Part shown: piece after piece, positions 61,726 to 64,000 of the stretch
Numbering within the stretch: the first letter of the stretch is position 1
Layout of the letters: the number at the start of each line of letters is the position of its first letter
Origin: Arthrobacter sp. TPD3018
Lineage (GTDB): Bacteria; Pseudomonadota; Alphaproteobacteria; Sphingomonadales; Sphingomonadaceae
Direction: 5' to 3'
Length of the DNA stretch: 64,000 nt
Assembly: GCA_003075315.1 (NCBI GenBank)
Contig: QDFQ01000008.1
Coordinates: forward strand, 62,001 to 126,000
Notes under the pieces: model-generated
What the model was told of the DNA's origin: nothing
Seen by the model: only the letters and a program-made list of their open reading frames with translations
Database searches by the model: none
Translations under genes and position numbers: made by a program

Positions 61726-62463
61726 ATGGCCTCCGCACCCAACCCCTTCCGCCCCGGCGCCTTCGTCGTCAGCCACTGGGCCGAGATCGCGCTCGCCGCG
61801 GCATCCAGCCTGCTCGTGCTCGCCGCGCTTACGCCGGGCGAGGCGAACGCCAGCATCTTCGGCAAGAAGAAGCCGGCGGAGGACTTCACCGTCGTGCGCG
61901 CGCCGATGACGCCGCCGCCGGCCCCGGCCAATGGCGCGATCTTCCAGGCGAGCGATGGCTATGCGCCGCTGTACGAAGGCTGGCGCGCGCGCCGTGTCGG
62001 CGATCCGCTGACGATCGTGCTGGTCGAGAACACCGCCGCGTCCAAGTCGTCGAGCTCGAAGCTCGATTCGAGCGGGCAGGGCGGCATCACCCCGCCGACC
62101 ACCGGGCCGCTGAGCCTGTTCGGCGCGACCGATGCGTCGATGAGCGGCACGCGCGGCTTCAACGGGCAGGGGCAGGCGAACCAGGCCAATTCGCTGTCGG
62201 GCGAAGTCTCGGTGACGGTCGCGGCGGTCTATCCCAACGGCACGATGCTGGTGCAGGGGCAGAAGCGCGTGACGCTGAACCGCGGCGACGAATTCGTGCG
62301 GATCAAGGGGCTGGTGCGCAGCGCCGACATCAGCGCCGACAATCGCGTGCTGTCGACCCGCGTCGCCGACGCGCAGATCTCCTACACCGGCAAGGGCGAC
62401 GTCGCGCGCGCCGGGCGGCAGGGCTGGCTCGGCCGCTTCTTCTCCGTCGTGTCGCCGTTCTGA
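61726..62463 (+). CDS. flgH: Flagellar L-ring protein FlgH, lacking a lipobox
   Basis: Outer-membrane L-ring subunit. Family blocks: DGYAPLYEGWRARRVGDPLT, TIVLVENTAASKSSS, and MLVQGQKRVTLNRGDEFVRI. Usual FlgH is a lipoprotein; here the N-terminus is extended (about 45 residues with helix EIALAAASSLLVLAALTPGE) and the whole 245-residue protein contains no Cys. It would therefore be exported with an ordinary signal (ending near GEANA) and not lipidated. Confidence 0.93.
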   Translation: MASAPNPFRPGAFVVSHWAEIALAAASSLLVLAALTPGEANASIFGKKKPAEDFTVVRAPMTPPPAPANGAIFQASDGYAPLYEGWRARRVGDPLTIVLVENTAASKSSSSKLDSSGQGGITPPTTGPLSLFGATDASMSGTRGFNGQGQANQANSLSGEVSVTVAAVYPNGTMLVQGQKRVTLNRGDEFVRIKGLVRSADISADNRVLSTRVADAQISYTGKGDVARAGRQGWLGRFFSVVSPF

Positions 62464-62482
62464 CGACCGTCTTGACGCGTTG

Positions 62483-62490
62483 TTAACCAT
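62483..62490 (+). promoter_or_regulatory. CtrA-like half site before flgI
   Basis: TTAACCAT lies 22 bp upstream of the flgI ATG, in the only sizeable gap (48 bp) between flgH and flgI. The same octamer precedes the Sel1-like gene at 21040. Confidence 0.35.
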
Positions 62491-62511
62491 AGGAAGCGCA
62501 GGCTGCTGCCC

Positions 62512-63612
62512 ATGTTCCGCCGTCTGATCCTCTCGCTCGCCGCCGCTTTGGCCTTCGTCGCTGCGCCCGCGCATGCCGACCGGATCAAGGACCTGGGCGG
62601 TTTCCAGGGCATCCGCTCGAACCAGCTGACCGGCTATGGCGTGGTCGTCGGCCTGCCCGGCACGGGCGACGACAATCTGGAATATACCGTCCAGTCGCTG
62701 AAGGCCGTCGCGTCGCGCTTCGGCTTGCAGCTGCCGCCGGGTGCCAATCCGGGGATGAAGAACGCGGCGGTCGTCATGATCACCGCGGACCTGCCGCCCT
62801 TCGCCAAGCCGGGGCAGAAGCTGGACATCACCGTCGCCTCGATGGGCAAGGCCAAGTCCTTGCGCGGCGGCAGCCTCGTGCTGACGCCGCTGCTGGGTGC
62901 GGATAACCAGATCTACGCCATGGCGCAGGGCAATCTTGCGGTCGGTGGCCTGGGTGCCGAGGGCGCGGACGGATCGAAGATCGTCGTCAACGTGCCCTCC
63001 GCCGGGCGCATTCCGGACGGTGCCACCGTCGAACGTGCGGTCGCGACCGGATTCGATTCGACGCCCAACCTGACCTTCAACCTGGCGCGTGCCGATTTCA
63101 CCACGGCGCAGAATGTCGCGCAGGCGATCAACGCGAAGCTGGGCTTCGGCACCGCCGAGGCGATCGACGGCGTGTCGATCGCGGTGCGCGCGCCGCCGGG
63201 GGCCGACGTGCGCGCGACGCTGATGTCGACGATCGAGAACCTCGACGTCGTGTCGGCCGAGCCGCCGGCAAAAGTAATTGTAAATGCACGCACCGGAACG
63301 GTCGTTATCAATTCTGCGGTGCGGGTGGGTCCGGCCGCGGTGACGCACGGCAAGCTGACCGTGCGCATCGACGAGAACCAGCGGATCAGCCAGCCTGCTC
63401 CGTTCAGCCAGGGCCAGACCGCGCTGGAGCGCAAGTCCAACGTGTCGGTCGAGGAGGAGAAGAAGCCGATGTTCCTGCTCACGCCCGGGCCGAAGCTCGC
63501 CGATGTGGTGAAGGCGGTGAACGCGATCGGTGCGTCGCCGGCCGACTTGGTCGCGATCCTCGAGGCGCTGAAGGAAGCCGGCAGCCTGAAGGCGGAGTTG
63601 ATCGTCCTGTGA
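62512..63612 (+). CDS. flgI: Flagellar P-ring protein FlgI
   Basis: Periplasmic P-ring subunit, 366 residues, assembled with help from FlgA. Signal peptide FRRLILSLAAALAFVAAPAH, then the signature DRIKDLGGFQGIRSNQLTGY, LVVGLPGTGDDNLE-like GVVVGLPGTGDD, and NLDVVSAEPPAKVIVNARTG. Overlaps flgJ in GTGA. Confidence 0.97.
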   Translation: MFRRLILSLAAALAFVAAPAHADRIKDLGGFQGIRSNQLTGYGVVVGLPGTGDDNLEYTVQSLKAVASRFGLQLPPGANPGMKNAAVVMITADLPPFAKPGQKLDITVASMGKAKSLRGGSLVLTPLLGADNQIYAMAQGNLAVGGLGAEGADGSKIVVNVPSAGRIPDGATVERAVATGFDSTPNLTFNLARADFTTAQNVAQAINAKLGFGTAEAIDGVSIAVRAPPGADVRATLMSTIENLDVVSAEPPAKVIVNARTGTVVINSAVRVGPAAVTHGKLTVRIDENQRISQPAPFSQGQTALERKSNVSVEEEKKPMFLLTPGPKLADVVKAVNAIGASPADLVAILEALKEAGSLKAELIVL

Positions 63613-63941
63613 CCGGGCCATCGATCTCGACTGGCGTCTCTGGCGCCGGGGGTATCTCGACCGATACGTCGCGCCTCAAGACCGCGGACAACCTGAAGAA
63701 GGCCGGCCAGCAGTTCGAGGCGGTGTTCACCGGCATGATGCTGAAGAGCATGCGTCAGGCGAAGCTGGCCGATCCGCTGTTCGATTCGAAGGCGATCGAT
63801 ACCTTTACCGAGATGCAGGACGCCCGCGTCGCGCAGACGATGTCGGAGACGACGCCGCTCGGCATCGGCAAGGCGATGACCGCCTTCCTCGCCAAGAAGC
63901 AATCGGATCTTAACGACTCCACGGCAGATCCGCCCAAATGA
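63609..63941 (+). CDS. flgJ: Rod-binding FlgJ, N-terminal domain only
   Basis: Rod-assembly protein consisting only of the rod-binding domain: LKKAGQQFEAVFTGMMLKSM then DTFTEMQDARVAQTMSE. At 110 residues it lacks the C-terminal glucosaminidase of enterobacterial FlgJ, as is usual in alphaproteobacteria. The transglycosylase at 53468 is a candidate to supply the missing activity. GTG start, and the stop overlaps flgK in ATGA. Confidence 0.94.
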   Translation: MTGPSISTGVSGAGGISTDTSRLKTADNLKKAGQQFEAVFTGMMLKSMRQAKLADPLFDSKAIDTFTEMQDARVAQTMSETTPLGIGKAMTAFLAKKQSDLNDSTADPPK

Positions 63942-64000
63942 GCGATATGCTGTCGATCGGCGCGTCCGGCGTCCGCGCGTATCAAACCGCGCTTGCGACC
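63938..64000 (+). CDS. flgK: Hook-filament junction protein FlgK (5' end only)
   Basis: The first 21 codons, beginning MSDMLSIGASGVRAYQTALA, match the N-terminal helix of FlgK and fit the gene order after flgJ. The rest lies beyond the window. Its chaperone FlgN is encoded at 54532. Confidence 0.8.
   Translation, partial: MSDMLSIGASGVRAYQTALAT

Overview
The window is about 64 kb of high-GC chromosomal DNA, most likely from a Sphingomonas-like alphaproteobacterium. The pointers are ALA synthase (C4 haem pathway), a MipZ division-site ATPase, an HisKA_2-type kinase, CtrA-like TTAACCAT half sites, a class IV-like flagellar gene order with sigma54 promoters, and many sphingomonad-style palindromic intergenic repeats. 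No phage, transposase, CRISPR array or integrase was seen.

Layout. 1-2.8 kb: caa3-type cytochrome c oxidase subunits I and II (subunit I runs off the left edge). 3-6.5 kb: Hsp70-like ATPase and a secreted CocE/NonD hydrolase. 6.6-10.5 kb: polytopic DUF4153-type protein, OmpR-type regulator and histidine kinase in one overlapping operon. 10.6-13 kb: MpaB-like oxygenase, secreted methyltransferase-like protein, DUF1440-like membrane protein. 13-16 kb: a second signalling operon (CHASE3 kinase, single-domain regulator, receiver-HisKA_2 kinase). 16-21.4 kb: exonuclease, PH-domain protein, pgm/manB - J-domain - mipZ operon, panC, Sel1-like protein. 21.6-27.6 kb: topA, TMEM175-like channel, dprA, plsY, murI. 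27.8-35.2 kb: hemA, DUF3429, then rpiB-glyA-small membrane protein-nrdR-rRNA/tRNA methyltransferase, chorismate mutase, rpsD. 35.3-40.5 kb: secreted M28 peptidase, a complete agmatine-to-putrescine route (aguA/aguB), uracil-DNA glycosylase, folK and tRNA-Lys. 40.5-48.6 kb: an accessory-looking stretch of small secreted or membrane proteins, an MHYT-GGDEF-EAL protein, a YgiB/YgiC-like pair and a PAP2 phosphatase. 48.9-50.5 kb: galE, msrA. 50.6-64 kb: flagellar cluster with flhA-fliA, a lytic transglycosylase, flgMN, motAB-flgA on the minus strand and flgBCDEFGHIJ(K) on the plus strand.

The flagellar part can be read as a regulatory circuit. Near-perfect sigma54 sites precede the transglycosylase-flhA-fliA operon and flgB, with a cluster of CGGCAA motifs upstream of flgB that looks like an activator-binding enhancer. 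A TAAA-N15-GCCG sigma28 site precedes flgMN, so FliA appears to drive its own anti-sigma factor.

The most unusual non-coding signal is a roughly 160-190 bp element present twice (33.45-33.65 kb, minus; 48.69-48.86 kb, plus). It has a 22-bp perfect block that overlaps the end of the chorismate mutase gene, then a conserved inverted repeat. Also notable are a complete receiver-kinase gene with no ATG/GTG/TTG start, a cysteine-free FlgH, and two related Cys-rich secreted mini-proteins 6.8 kb apart.
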